From Coffea arabica (lineage: Eukaryota > Streptophyta > Magnoliopsida > Gentianales > Rubiaceae): DNA of 64,000 nucleotides. The translations under genes and the position numbers were made by a program. Each line of letters starts with the position of its first letter. The first letter of the stretch is position 1. This document shows positions 24,553 to 37,211 of the stretch, piece after piece. Where the stretch lies: contig NC_092323.1 of NCBI RefSeq assembly GCF_036785885.1, positions 7,324,501 to 7,388,500 of the forward strand, written 5' to 3'. The notes under the pieces are model-generated. The model was given only the letters and a program-made list of their open reading frames with translations, made no database searches and was not told the origin of the DNA.

Positions 24553-25039
24553 TAAGAAACTGGGAATCAATTGGTTCGAATTTACAAGGCTGTGTTGTGT
24601 TGTTGCCTTCACTTGTTTGTTTATTAAATTAACTTTTGTATATATTGGGCTTCTCTTCTTACCTGCATTTCTGCTTTCTAGGGGCTTTAGTTTTGTGCTG
24701 GGGCCTCTAATTTTAGTCTAATGGTATGTACCTATATGGGCAGCCGAATAAAAGGATGCTAGTTTCGTTGCTAGTCGGATTAGGGCCCTCTTTGACCAGA
24801 AAAAAGATGCTACAAAGCATATGTCATAGTCAGTCGGGTAGCTTAATTTATTTGAAAGTAAAACTGAAGGCGTGCAGTCAGCTCAGGGGAACATATTGAT
24901 GTCGTGATCAATAGTTCACGTTTTAAGGTCCACCTGCGTTGCGTGGCGCCGGGCATCTGGGGGCTCAGAAAGGACACTTGGCGGAGTTTTATTAGTTCAT
25001 GCCATCACCATCCCCTCCTCCATCGTCACTTTTACAGAC

Positions 25040-25408
25040 TTTTTTTTTTTTTTTTTTTTCCGATGACTGAGAAACTCAGACTTTTTCGTTACTAAAGTTG
25101 ACCTGCGAGAAACCTTCAAAAGCCGGCAACTTTTGAAGGCTCCCGCAGACCTTAATAAACCCAAACCCCAAACCCCCCCGAACCGATGTGGGATAGAAAC
25201 CCCACAGGGGTGCCCCGCTGCTAAGAAGTAAAGACCCCCCAGACACCCACTGAAATGGAGAGATCACCTCCCCGAGGTTTCTGTCTTTTTCCGATGACTG
25301 AGAAACTCAGACTTTTTCGTTACTAAAGTTGACCTGCGAGAAACCTTCAAAAGCCGGCAACTTTTGAAGGCTCCCGCAGACCTTAATAAACCCAAACCCC
25401 AAACCCCC
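25040..25408 (-). mobile_element. Retroposed dimeric sequence with poly(A) tail
   Basis: The insertion is bounded by a perfect 16-base direct repeat, CGTCACTTTTACAGAC, at 25024-25039 and 25409-25424, and begins on the plus strand with a long T run, so it is a poly(A)-tailed insertion read on the minus strand. It contains two nearly identical 118-base units (25060-25177 and 25291-25408, offset 231) around a 113-base middle. Each unit can fold into a hairpin with the stem CCTTCAAAAG/CTTTTGAAGG extended by CTGCG/CGCAG. The minus strand of the middle carries ATCCCACATCG followed after 24 bases by TTTATTAA. I do not recognise the RNA or family; an unclassified SINE or a retroposed fragment of a larger element are possible. 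Confidence 0.7.
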
Positions 25409-25548
25409 CGTCACTTTTACAGACAAGACATCGTACATTTGTTTTATAGGTCGCTTGGACAACGAAATGGTGCTTTTAACTGGTTCTCTGAACTGACCAA
25501 TTAATATGATGAGATTTTTACAGAATCAATCGCAATATAAATGGCAAA

Positions 25549-25583
25549 CTAGGAGAGGATCACCGCACGATGCGCGGTGGTTA
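25549..25583 (-). mobile_element. Probable Helitron 3' terminus
   Basis: On the minus strand a GC-rich hairpin CACCGCGCATCGTGCGGTG is followed after eight bases by CTAG and then T, the classic 3' end of a Helitron. The body would extend to higher coordinates; I could not place its 5' TC end. Confidence 0.55.
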
Positions 25584-26639
25584 ATTGTAGAGTTTGCTCG
25601 ATGGTTCCTAGTAGCATATAATGAAAGATAAAACAATAAAATAAATAAAATGACATAAAAATGTTACATTAAAATTGGCTCTATGAATGTCAATTTCAAT
25701 CTTTTTCAAAGGAAATAAGACATAGAACTAAAGTTAACATTGATCCAAAAGTACATTAATAATGTAAATTTCAGTAATGTCTGGAGGAAACAAGACATAC
25801 ATTAAGCATTACATTGATCCAAAAGTACTCTGAAAAATTTTACTATAAAAATTATTTGAAATATTTGATAAATTATATGGATGAAATGTTTTTTGAATTA
25901 TTGTGTATTACTGTAGCATTATATTTGAAAAACTTGTTTTTGAATGAATGTTTGATTATTGATTTTACGGGAAAAGAGATATACAAAGGACAAATCATTG
26001 CTGATAATGACAAGAAAATAAGGAGCTGAACAGGGGAAAGAATCCCATAACAATAAACTTAAAAATAAACATACGGAAAAAATATCATGATAGCATCCAT
26101 GGAAATGCATAATTGAGTTTTCTCTTCATCGTTTTACTTTATTCACCTCTTATTGATTCTAACGATAAGAGTTTTGAGAGAATTATCGGTGGAGAATGGA
26201 AGAGGAGCAATTTTGATCGGAAAAGAGAAAAGAAAGGAAGTGGTTCCTCGAACCACTCGAGTAGACAGGTGAGCTGTCGATTTCTAATGGAAGCAGAAGG
26301 ACAACAGATGACATAAGCACCAGCAACTCTTTTGTTAGTTTCCAAAATAGTCCTCAAAGAATTATGTTGGAGCAAGAAATAGAACAAACATAGCAGAAGC
26401 ATTTGAATTTTAGCAAGGGTGCATGAGTCATTTAAAAAATTTATGAGTAAAAATAATTTTTTTCCTAAGGCTAACCTAGAGCTACATGCCCATTTCTTTC
26501 CTTTCATTTTTTCCTGCCAAGTCAAAAGAAAAGAAACAGAGGCTCTGGAAAAAAAGGGGGAGTGAGAAGACCACCATCACCTCACATGCAAGGGAGGTGG
26601 TGTGGGAGGACGTCCAAACAATGTGGGAAATCCACAAGC

Positions 26640-27360
26640 CACTTTTACTATAAGCACTTAATTGCAAAGAAAGGTAATTAAAGCTAGTTGCTGAGCAACC
26701 GCATGCCAAAAAAACCCAAAAAAAATTAACAATTGATTGCAAAAGTTGGTAATCAGATGTGGTTCATTTGGCAACCCAAAAAAAAGTGTTAATAATTGCA
26801 AAAAGCTAGTAATTAAATGTGATTTATTAGGCAATAGAAACTGAAATTGTTAATTAATTGCAAAAAATTTGATAATTAAGCGTAATTTGTTAGACAACCC
26901 AAAATAAAAGAGGACACTTTTTGATAACATTTGAAAAAATTTGATAATTAAATGTATTTTTTGTGCAACCACAAAAAAGAAGCCAATTTTTTAATAATTG
27001 TAAAAAATTGTTAATTAAACATGATTTGTTAGACGACCAAAACATGACATTATTAATTAGTTATTAACAATTAATTGTGAACAACTGATAATTAGATATG
27101 ATTTGTTGGACAACAAGAAAAAAATTGATAATTACATACGATTTTCTGGGCAACCACAAAAAAGAAGTCAATTTTTTTAATAATTAAAAAATTGTTAATT
27201 AAAGATGATTTGTTGGATGACCAAAAACATGATATTATTAATTAGTTATTAACAATTAATTGCAGAGAATTGGTAATTAGAGGTGATTTGGTGGACAACA
27301 AAAAAAAAAAGAGGCCAAATTTTTGTTAATATGATTTGTTGGGTAAAAAAAATAATAAAA
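26640..27360. repeat. Degenerate tandem array, A+T-rich, about 60-75 bp units
   Basis: Variants of GGTAATTAAATGTGATTTGTTGG, given here only as a consensus of pieces (TAATTAAATGTGATTT, then TTGTTGGACAACC, then an A run), recur about ten times with shifting spacing. No coding signal is present. Confidence 0.65.
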
Positions 27361-27384
27361 AAGAGGCCAAATTTTAGCACAATC

Positions 27385-27590
27385 CAATTACCACCTCTCA
27401 TCCAATCAAAACTCGCCACATCACTGTTTTCTTATGCAATTGGGAGGACTATCACCAATTGACCAATCACAAGGCGACACCTCTTCAACTTGGAATCAAT
27501 TGGACTACCACCAATTAGCCAATGAAGCAACGCCACCTCAGTAATTGAACTCAATTGGGAAGTCTTGCATTCCCAATAGACTAGATATGT
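27385..27590. repeat. CCAAT/CAATTG-rich degenerate repeat
   Basis: Blocks such as CACCAATTGACCAATCAC and CACCAATTAGCCAATGAAG follow one another at roughly 60-base spacing, each containing CAATTGG and CCAAT words. They adjoin the A+T array on the left. Confidence 0.5.
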
Positions 27591-28032
27591 TAAAGAGCAA
27601 ATACCAGTGTTGCCTAATCTCCTATTCTAATTAGGACAAAATGCAGTAGATAATATATCTTCTTTTTATTATTATTTTAACATCATTCTCCTCAAAAGAT
27701 TCCAAGCGCAGCTAATGGGCTCATCAAAGTAATCAGAGTGTTACATTTATCGCGATCGATATGCTGAAGAATTGGAACATTTAGAGCGTAAAATTGGATA
27801 TCCTAGTCAAGTAGTTAAGCGACTACCCCTTTTCTGTTTGGATATCCTAGTCAAGTTTAAATTTTATTGGCTAAAATTTTCTTAATTGATGGGCGGATGA
27901 TAATGTTTGAAATTTATAATGAACCTACCTCTTATATTTTGTATGCTTCAATCTTTTTAAAACTGCTTCAAATACCTCAGTTGAGGTAGAGATTTTAGTA
28001 TTCATTTCCCTTTTGCCTTTATACCAAACAGA

Positions 28033-29350
28033 TTGATAGGTGTTAAACCAACAAAATTAAAATTCCTACTCTAAAAACTTAGATTCGAGTATTGCGACCA
28101 GTAGGGTCGTTTCCTCAGACAATGAATGATTTATTTCCTTTTAAACAATAATTAAATGGGGGTTTTGAAAAATTAAAATAAAAAATCAATTTAACTAAAA
28201 GCAATCAAACGAAAGAAAATTTAAATTAATTCAATAATAAGCAAACTCCACCCAAAGAGAAAACTTTAAAAGTGGTTTATACAACTGTTCATTAATGCAA
28301 TAATAATCTTATTTATTTGTTAATAAATAGGTTATAATTACCAAACACGCAATAATAATAAGCTTTTCCTTACCGTATGATAGTTAAAGTATATCTGTTA
28401 ACTATTTCTCTAATCAAAAAACAACTCTAAGTACGCCCGTAAAATTTTATTTCTTGATTGCATTAAAAATTAGAAAAATACACTATTAAGATTTATTAAA
28501 TACATTATTAGAAAAATACACTATTAGAAAAATGCTATTCTAATCAATAAATACACTATTAAGATTTATTTAAATTAGACCATATGTCTCCTTAATATGA
28601 AACCAATCATACTAGTCGTCACTAATTTAAAACAATTAAACAAGTACAAATTTAACTGTCATAACTGGCATTAGATTGTTAGGTTGAATTAAATATCAGG
28701 AGTCCATCATAATATTCAAACAACAAAATAACCACGAGAAATTAAACAAAAAAACATAAAAATGTTAACGAATAAAAGAAATTAATAAAAACAATTAGAT
28801 TTCACAGTTGTAGTTACAACTGAATCAAATTCTTTGTTTTTCCTTGATTAGAAAATAAAATTTAGCTACTCCCCATTGAAAGTAAACCACAAAATTTCAT
28901 TGATTAATATAACCTCCATGGTCGACAATAGGCAAACAAAAGAAAAAGACAAGTGATGAGACGGCCGCCTCCCGTTTACTTCTCCTGGTGCCGAGACTGT
29001 CCGTTAGCCAAAAACTCTCGGACAAAACAAAAGTCATTGCCCTTCCAAAATACTAATGGTCAACTGTGCCCCCCTTCTATTTTGTAGCTTTCTAAGTAAA
29101 ATATACTTCCTAATTTATCTCAGAAAAAGAAATCCCCAGATTGATAACAGATAATTTAAATCGTTTCCCAATATAATTTGAAAACATGTTTCGTAGGTCT
29201 TTAATTTGAACTGAAAAATCGTCACGCGTGTAAATCTCAGTGGTTTCAGACTTGCAAGCTAACTTTAGACGTGAACATACGGAACGGGTTAAAAATGTTT
29301 TTTAAACCACTTTGTACTTCTTTTCTTGTCAAATTCTTACAATCAGTATC
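28033..29350. mobile_element. Old LTR-like repeat, copy A
   Basis: This 1.3-kb block is a diverged direct copy of 31087-32275. Both begin TGATRGGTGT and run in parallel through shared stretches such as AATTAAAATAAAAAATCAAT. The spacing fits a pair of LTRs or two solo LTRs. The copies differ by many substitutions and small indels, so the element is old and clearly decayed. The family is not established. Confidence 0.5.
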
Positions 29351-30560
29351 AATTGCCAAATATGAATAGAATCCGTTCAATAATGCAATATTTGACAAAT
29401 ATTGAGGGAAAATATTCACAAATTTAACCCATTTGTGCATCTGATCAATTTTTCTCACATTTAAGTCATGTTTGTTCTCAAGTATGAAAACAACTAATCA
29501 AAATTGAATTGAAACAACTATCGTCCCAAATCACTTATCGTCAAAATATAATTAAACACACGGCAAGTATTAGTGGCTAATTTCTAAGAAATATCTCTTC
29601 GATTGACTTTTAAAATCAATGACTCTTTCAATTTTTGATTAACTAATCTAAAAATATAAAATATTCAATCAGTATTCGTCAGCAAGTAGTTCGACTATTA
29701 AACAAAATCTCAATATTAAAATTCATAGATCATCAAGTTAACATAATAATTCACACACTTCCACAATTTTCACTATTAGCATACCTTTTTCTTTTCTTTT
29801 GTTTTTAAATGCTCCCCACATTTGAGTCTTTTTTTCAAATTTTAAATATTCACCAGTGAGACACGTTTAGATCTTACCACATCATACTTAACATATTAGC
29901 ACATAAAAATTTAACAATAGTCAAATTTGAGAATCTAACTCTCATTTGTCAAGAATAATCACAAAAATGCACAAGAAGTGGTAAAAATTGAATAAAATTT
30001 AAAATATTAAATAAAAATTTTCAACAAAAATGCCTACACTTACACTTTTTTTAATATACTATCCTCCATATCTAAATCTTACTTTGTTCTCAATATAAGA
30101 AATAAAGAACAAAATAAAAAAAAGGGACAACGAAACTTTTTTGAACATGGAGGAGGATATCGCACTGCTAAGAATGTGGAGCACAAGTGGGGGTGAAACC
30201 AATAGAATAAAAGTAGTCACCAAATTCTTAAATCATTTTAGACGCGGACATACCTAAAACATCACACGGGATCCTCAGTGCCACTTTTCCAGTGACAATT
30301 CAGTGCCACTTCTATATTTATGCCAAGTGTCCTATTTATTTTATTTGTCATGTATTGTTTATTTAAATTTCTTCTACCATCACGTGATAAATGGGATTGA
30401 CACTGGATTTGATACCGAGTAGTGGCATAGAGAATCCCAACTGCTAAAACATATGGAGTCTTCTAGTCAAAAATTTTTAACTCGCCAATTTCAGCGCGAC
30501 TCATAGACGTAAGCATGCCTTATCAATTAGTAGTCTTATGAAATTTTTAAACTTGTCAGC

Positions 30561-31030
30561 TAGGGCTGTCAACGGGCCGGGTCCGGCCCGGAATTCATTT
30601 TTCCGGACCCGGATCCGACCCGTTTACCCGACGGGTCTTTTATTCTATGTTCCGGATCCGGATCCGGATCCGAGTCGGGTCTACCCGAACAAATTTAGCA
30701 AAATTTATAATTTTTAATAAAAATGAGAAAAAAATATATTTGTAAACTAATTTCTAACTAATGCAAAGAAAAAATCAAATAAGAAAAGAAATCAAATTGA
30801 CTTTACTCAAATACATCACCCTAATCAAATTATATTGATAAATATATTTTTTAAATTATTAATTCATTTATATCCGGATCCGGGTCTAATACGGGTCGGA
30901 ATACTATATTCCGTATCCGACCCGTTTTTTTTGTTTGACAAAACGGATCCGGGAAACGGAATTAAATCCCTACCCATACTCGCAATAATTTCACGGATCC
31001 GGGTCTAGACCCGACCCGTTGACAGGCCTA
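30561..31030. mobile_element. hAT MITE with GGATCCGG-rich subterminal repeats
   Basis: The left end TAGGGCTGTCAACGGGCCGG and the inverted right end TAGGCCTGTCAACGGGTCGG are good inverted repeats. Flanks TTGTCAGC at 30553-30560 and 31031-31038 are a perfect 8-bp duplication. Both ends are rich in GGATCCGG/CGGGTC words, and the middle is A+T-rich and non-coding. It lies between the two old 1.2-1.3 kb repeats. Confidence 0.9.
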
Positions 31031-31086
31031 TTGTCAGCTACTTAAATTAAAATTTGATGGGCGTTATAAAAACAATGCCAAAATTT

Positions 31087-32275
31087 GATGGGTGTCAAAC
31101 CATTAAAAATAAAATTTCTATTCTAAAAACTTAAATTCAAGTAAAGCGGTGAGTAGTGTTATCTTCTCAAGAACTAGATGATTTATTTCTTTTCAAACAA
31201 GAATTAAGTAGGAATTTTGAAAAATTAAAATAAAAAATCAATTTAACTAAAAGCAATCAAATGAAAAAAAATTAAATTAATTCAATAATAATCAAACTCT
31301 AGCCAAGGAAAAAACTCTGGAAGTGGTTCATACAACTGCTCATTAATACAATAATAATCTTATTTATTTGTTAATATATAGGTTATAACTACCAACCATG
31401 CGATGACAATCACTTTTCCTTATCGCATTGATAGTTAAGGTACGCTTATAGAATTTAATTTTTTGATTGTATTAAAAATTAGAAAAATTCTGTTCTAATC
31501 AATAAACACACTATCAAGATTTATTTAAATTAGACCATATGTCTCCTTAACATGAAATCAATTGTGCTTGTCACTGCTAATTTAAAACAATTAAATAAGT
31601 ACGGATTTAACTGTTTTAACTGGCATTAGATTGTTAGATTGAATTAAATATTGAGCGCCCATGCTATTCAAATAATAAAACAATCATAAGAAATTAAACC
31701 AATAAACATACAAATACTAACAAATAAAAGAAATTAATAAAAATAATTAGATCTCACAGTTGTACCTAAATCAAATTCTTCGTTATTCCTTGACTAGAAA
31801 AGAAAATTTAGTTACTGTCCGTTGAGAGCAAACCAAAAAATTTCACTGATTAAGATAACCTCCACATTCAACAATAGGCAAACAAAAGAAGAAAACAAGT
31901 GAAGAGACGGCCACCTCCCGTTTTCTTCTCCTAGTGTCGAGACTAGTAGTTAGCCAAAAACTCCTAGACAAAACAAAGTTGTTGCCTTTCTGAAGTAGTA
32001 ATAGTCAGCCGCGTCTCCCTCCTATTCGGCAGTATACTTCCTAATTTCCCTCGGAAAAGGATATCCCAAATTGACAAAAGATAATTTAAATCGTTTCTCA
32101 ATTCAATTTGGAAACAAGTTTCGTAGGTCTTCAAATTGAACTGGAAAACCGCCACGCACATAGATCTCGACTTTTTCAACTTGCAGACTAGCTTTAGACG
32201 CGACCACACGAACGGGCTAATATCATCTCTAAACTCCTTTGTTTTTCCTTTCAAATTCATCCCAAAAAGGTATCA
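31087..32275. mobile_element. Old LTR-like repeat, copy B
   Basis: Direct-orientation partner of 28033-29350, starting about 3.05 kb further on. The stretch between the copies has no recognisable polyprotein, so if the two are LTRs of one insertion it is a non-autonomous, long-dead element. Confidence 0.5.
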
Positions 32276-33163
32276 TATTTGAAAATCTAGCTGAACTTTA
32301 TGAGAAAAGTTGAAGAGGAAAAATTTTCTATGTTGATTATTTAACGTGAAAGAGTAAATGCCCATATTTATAGGTATTCAGGTACAAGGAATTTAAACAG
32401 TGCAATGAATTAGATAATGTAATGAACTAAATACTGCATCACAGGAACTAATAGAGGTATAGTACATCTAGGCAATCCAATGAATTTAGACACTACAATA
32501 TAGAAGATTAGATAATTGAGATACAAATAAACTTGGGCAATTCAAAGAATTTAGACACTATTAACTAAGTACTAATCAAGAAGAAAAGTCAATAAATGGA
32601 AATCGAGAGAGTTCTAAAACTTGGTGCAAACGTGGGTGAGCACGCAAGGCCTTTACAAATTACAAAACAAACAATTTAGAAGTCCAGCTTTTAAGATGGT
32701 ACTTGAGCTGCACCGTATCATGCCAATGGTCTAATTCAAGTATAATGTAAGCAACTGACGTTAATATCCCCAAAAGGAATGAACCAAAGCAACAAAATTG
32801 CAGAAGTTGAATTGAGTTGGAGTTCTTTGTAGGGTTTTCTTTTACGACAACCAGGAACATGGACATGTCTGAAAACGCAGTTAAGAGGGAGGTGATATTT
32901 TCTCACAGCGTAGTTTGATTAAGGGGAATTTGGTTTTCCAAGATACAGATTTTGACGGTTTGTAATTGACTAATTGTTGTTGGACAAATACGTAGTTAAT
33001 ACATGCATGCGGTTGATAAGGACTGCTCCTACATCTATGGAACTTCTATCGGGGAAATTAAATGGTTGTGGATGGCAAATCTGCACGTCAGGAAGCCAAG
33101 ATATAACGCTTTACCCTTGCCCTGAGTGCGACTGAAGTTACATATATGGTAAAAAGATGGTCG

Positions 33164-33170
33164 TATAAAA
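33164..33170 (+). promoter_or_regulatory. TATA box of the MYB gene
   Basis: TATAAAA lies about 94 bases before the MYB ATG at 33264, a usual distance with a short leader. Confidence 0.6.
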
Positions 33171-33263
33171 GCAAGAGGGGTGGCGTGGGACAAATGTGAA
33201 GCATAGAAAGTTCATCCATTTCAAGTGCTTATTCTAGTGTGGTACGTGTAGCAGTACTATAGT

Positions 33264-36211
33264 ATGCGTAACACTGACGGACTAAGAAAAGGTGCATGGA
33301 CTGAAGAAGAAGACATCCTTTTAAGAAAGTGCATGGAGAAGTATGGTGAAGGAAAGTGGCATCAAGTTCCAGTTCGGGCAGGTAATTCAACACTCCCTAC
33401 AGCCTTGTAGTATTCGAATCTATTTGTTTCCATCTCTGCTGCATTAGAGATACAGAGGCGGATATACACATGCATCCTCAGGGATACAGTAAAACCTATT
33501 TACTAGGGCGAAGGAGTAAAGTATGGTGAGAATCGAACTCGTGAAAAAAAGGTTTTAACATCTGAAATTTATCGTTTTGTTTCGACAGGGTTAAATAGGT
33601 GCCGCAAAAGTTGTAGACTACGGTGGCTCAACTATCTCAGGCCAGATATAAAGCGAGGAGACTTCGCTTCTGATGAAGTCGATCTTCTCATCAGGCTTCA
33701 AAAGCTGTTGGGCAACAGGCCAGTTCTTTTTTCTTTTTCTTTTTTTTTTTTGGTATTTTAAGCAGTAGTGTTTCACTTTTTTTTCCCCTTTTCTATAATT
33801 AGAATAATGAAGTTGAAGGATTCGCTCGTCCCAGAAAGCTATACAAATCTTCAAAAGAATTGCCATACGTACCTAGTATTTTGATATACATGATTTTAAA
33901 AAGATTTTATGAAACAAGTAGACTTTGCATGCAAATTTTGGTCAACATGGTACGTTGGTTAGAACAGAAGCACTTTTTTTTTTGGATAGAGTATCATTTG
34001 AAAAAATTATTGTAATATTTTTGTGATGTAAAATATGTGAGATAAAAAATGATTAGAATTATAAAAAGATGAATTCGAAAATATATTTATGATGCAACAA
34101 GGTATGTTAGTCAGAACTGAAGCACTATTACTTATTAAATTTTTAAAATGATATATACTTGACTAGTCAACCTTGAACACTATAAAATTTTGCCACTCAA
34201 CTCGCAAACGTATATATTTCCGGTCATTTCGTTTGTTTTTACCGTCAAATCTACTACATCTAAAGACTTGTATCAATCAGCAAACATAATTGAGAGGTAT
34301 TTGACAGTAAAAATGAATAGAATAACCTAATATATATGAGTTTTTTGCTAAAATAATACTCTTTCTAACAAATATTCTCAATATGATTCACTTTCAAACT
34401 TTATTCCCATAATGATGTTATTATTGCCACCTTATTATCCTGATTGCCAGGTAGGATAACAAGAAAGGAAAGTTTTGATTAGTTTATAGTTTCCAATATG
34501 AGTTAAAATTTTTAATTTTTTTTAATCATAGAGACACAATAAGATTGCATAACTTTGATAATTTTCTTATAATTATTTAAAATAAATTCTACCATTATTG
34601 ACCTTACTATGATTGGTCTCTACATTTTTCTTGAAATGAATCAAACTATTGCATATATTTTTTCAAAAATTAAATTTGAAAAATTCAAAAATTGCAACAA
34701 AAATTGTAAGCAATAACAAGAAAAAGTTACAAAAACTTCAAGGTTATCATATTTGTTTATATTATCCTTCTTACTCTTTGAAAAAAGCTTTTACAAGATG
34801 TAATAAAACTGAAATTTTCAAGTTTTCAATTGCAAACTAAAAACTGCTATATTATTTTCTCCTAGACATTTTATCAAACACACGGTGTGAGAAATCATTT
34901 GTTATACAATTAATATTAAAATTTTTTTGAACGCCATAACAATGTTTCAAAAATTGCACAATAGAAAAGATAAGAGAATAATCTTTGTTTACCTTGATAT
35001 TATCAAGGATGATAATGAATTTTTATATACTGTTAATATAAATATTGACTTCTCAAAATTACATTTGACAAGGAAAAGACAATGAAAGGAAAAAATACAC
35101 GAGAGAGAGAATCAGGAAAGATATTAAATGAAAAAAAGAAATAAAGTGTGCCTCTATCTCTGTCCAGACACATGTGCAACCTATATGGCAAAAAAAAGAT
35201 TATAAAGGTAATAAATTTTAAAATTAGGTTACTTTGGGTATATTTTTTAGAAGGAGAGTTATTTTGGCAATAAACTCTAATATATATACACGTTTGGGAG
35301 TTGAATGGTTAATTTCTAGCCTTAAAATAGTTGAGTAAATAAAACTATACCATTTCAAAAGTACAGTGGATAACTGGTAATGTGCTCTAATTTCTATGTG
35401 TGTTTATTGAGTAACTCTTGTTTAAGGGAAACGACGATCAGTGCTTTTTGATCGTTGCATCCAGTAGTTGTTTTCAAGTATTGATCTTTTAAGTAACTAG
35501 GCACCTCAGTTCGCTAATTGCAAGAATGATTGAGGTTAGAAGAATTAATAGCAGCAGTTACCTTTATTACGACATCGACTTTGCTTTGACTTTTATCGGC
35601 CGTATGCTTCTTATAATTTCTATAGATGGTCACTAATTGCCGGTAGACTTCCTGGAAGAACTGCAAATGATGTGAAAAATTACTGGAACACCCATTTAAT
35701 AAAGAAGATGGCTTTCAGAAGACAACCAGATGAAAAGGGCCAGGCCGGTAACACAAACTACACCACAAAACCTAGGGCAAGCAACATAGTGAAGCCTCGT
35801 CCTTGGACCTTCTCCAAAAATGCATCTTGGTTGAGGGGAAAAGCAACAACAACGACGACAACGACAGCATCAAGCAGCACAGAAATTCCTACTATACGGA
35901 CAACAACGAATGCTCAGGGTCTCAAGGATTCACCTCCGACTTCACACCCAACAATAGAGAAGGATGATGACAACAACATGCAGTGGTGGGACAACTTGTT
36001 TCTTGACGAAGAGGGAGGTGAAGGAACCCCGTTGGGATTTGATGCCTCGGGGGAGGACAACGTAACTAGTTTATGGTTCGAAGAATTGTCCCAGATGGTA
36101 TTTAAGGAGGGTGATATTTGGACGCAGGAAAATCAAAATGGCTCGGGTTACAGCTCTACTGATGCAGACTTGTGGGATTTTCAAATTTCTGATCACCAAA
36201 CCATGCAATAG
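33264..36211 (+). CDS. R2R3-MYB transcription factor, anthocyanin-activator type (subgroup 6)
   Basis: Exons 33264-33381, 33589-33718 and 35626-36211 give 277 residues. R2 ([32 protein letters not shown]) and R3 ([20 protein letters not shown], then [17 protein letters not shown]) keep the regular tryptophans. R3 carries the bHLH-contact signature [DE]Lx2[RK]x3Lx6Lx3R and the ANDV box typical of dicot anthocyanin MYBs such as PAP1 and AN2. The C-terminal [10 protein letters not shown] corresponds to the subgroup-6 KPRPR-S/T-F motif. Such factors act in the nucleus with bHLH and WD40 partners to switch on anthocyanin genes. A threonine run follows near residue 146. The second intron, 1907 bases, starts with GC and not GT; this is needed to keep the frame at GNR-WSLI. 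A TATAAAA box lies about 94 bases before the ATG. Confidence 0.92.
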
Positions 36212-37211
36212 ATTATTGCAGTACTGATCTTTTGCTGTCGAATGTGTTTTATACCATTTATTGGATGCATGATTACGTAGCTACGAATAATGTTAGATCT
36301 AAGGTTTGTATTAGTATATGTACCGATGCCAATGATTCAGTGTTGTGTACTACTTCCTGCTGGGAACTAGATATCTTTCTCATTTATTTTGACAAATAAA
36401 TTAGTGGAAAATTACCAAAATGTGAATGCTTAATTCTCATCATTTGCACTGAATCATTGGTAATTACTCGTGTCCGACTACTAAACTAGAATACGGTGTT
36501 CCTGCTTTATAGCAACGATGTGAATTTTTTGTAGGCTGAATTTATAAACGGAAAAGAACTATTCGATCCCGCTTCTTCAAGAGGATAAAACAACGAAACA
36601 GATACGAGGACACGGGTAAATGTGTAGGAATGTGATAACTCTTTTAATAGGTAATTTAATAGTGAAGGAAGTGTTTGTGAAATTAAATGTTTGGTGGAAG
36701 CTTAAAGTCACTTTCTTTTTTCAATAAATAAGAATATTTTATTGTGATTAGATTAGATTAGTAAGAAATTTAAATTCCTCCTATTGATACATGCCAAAAA
36801 TTGAATTTGAATACATGCCAAAATTTGTTACAAGGATAAAAAATGACGATAATGACAATTTTATTATTTATTGTCATGACTTTTTGCTTGCTAAATTTTA
36901 CATTTTTTTTAACACTTTTAGTTAATAAATTAGGGATGTCCAGCAAGGTAGTATCATCTGTCTTTAACCTAAAAGGGACTCTTATTTTATTAGCATGATG
37001 AGAGAGGCAAGAGAAATTTTTGAAACTATAATAAGAATGGTAGGTATATATTGCAACGTGATATCAAGGCAAATCTTAGAAAGGCACTAAAAAAGGTTGA
37101 CCGCTTTCAGGAACCGTTAATTATATATTCATTGGAAGGCGCAAAGAAAATTGACCGCACTCCATATCTGCAACTTCATCCACAGCCAAAAGTGACCTCC
37201 TATTATAATTT
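36212..37211. other. Intergenic region after the MYB gene
   Basis: It contains the probable MYB 3' UTR and A+T-rich DNA. No gene is recognised. Confidence 0.45.

Noticed and set aside
26139-26742. Minus-strand frames of 86-128 codons
   Set aside because: The translations are hydrophobic and leucine-rich from A+T bias, some start at non-ATG codons, and no family motif is present.
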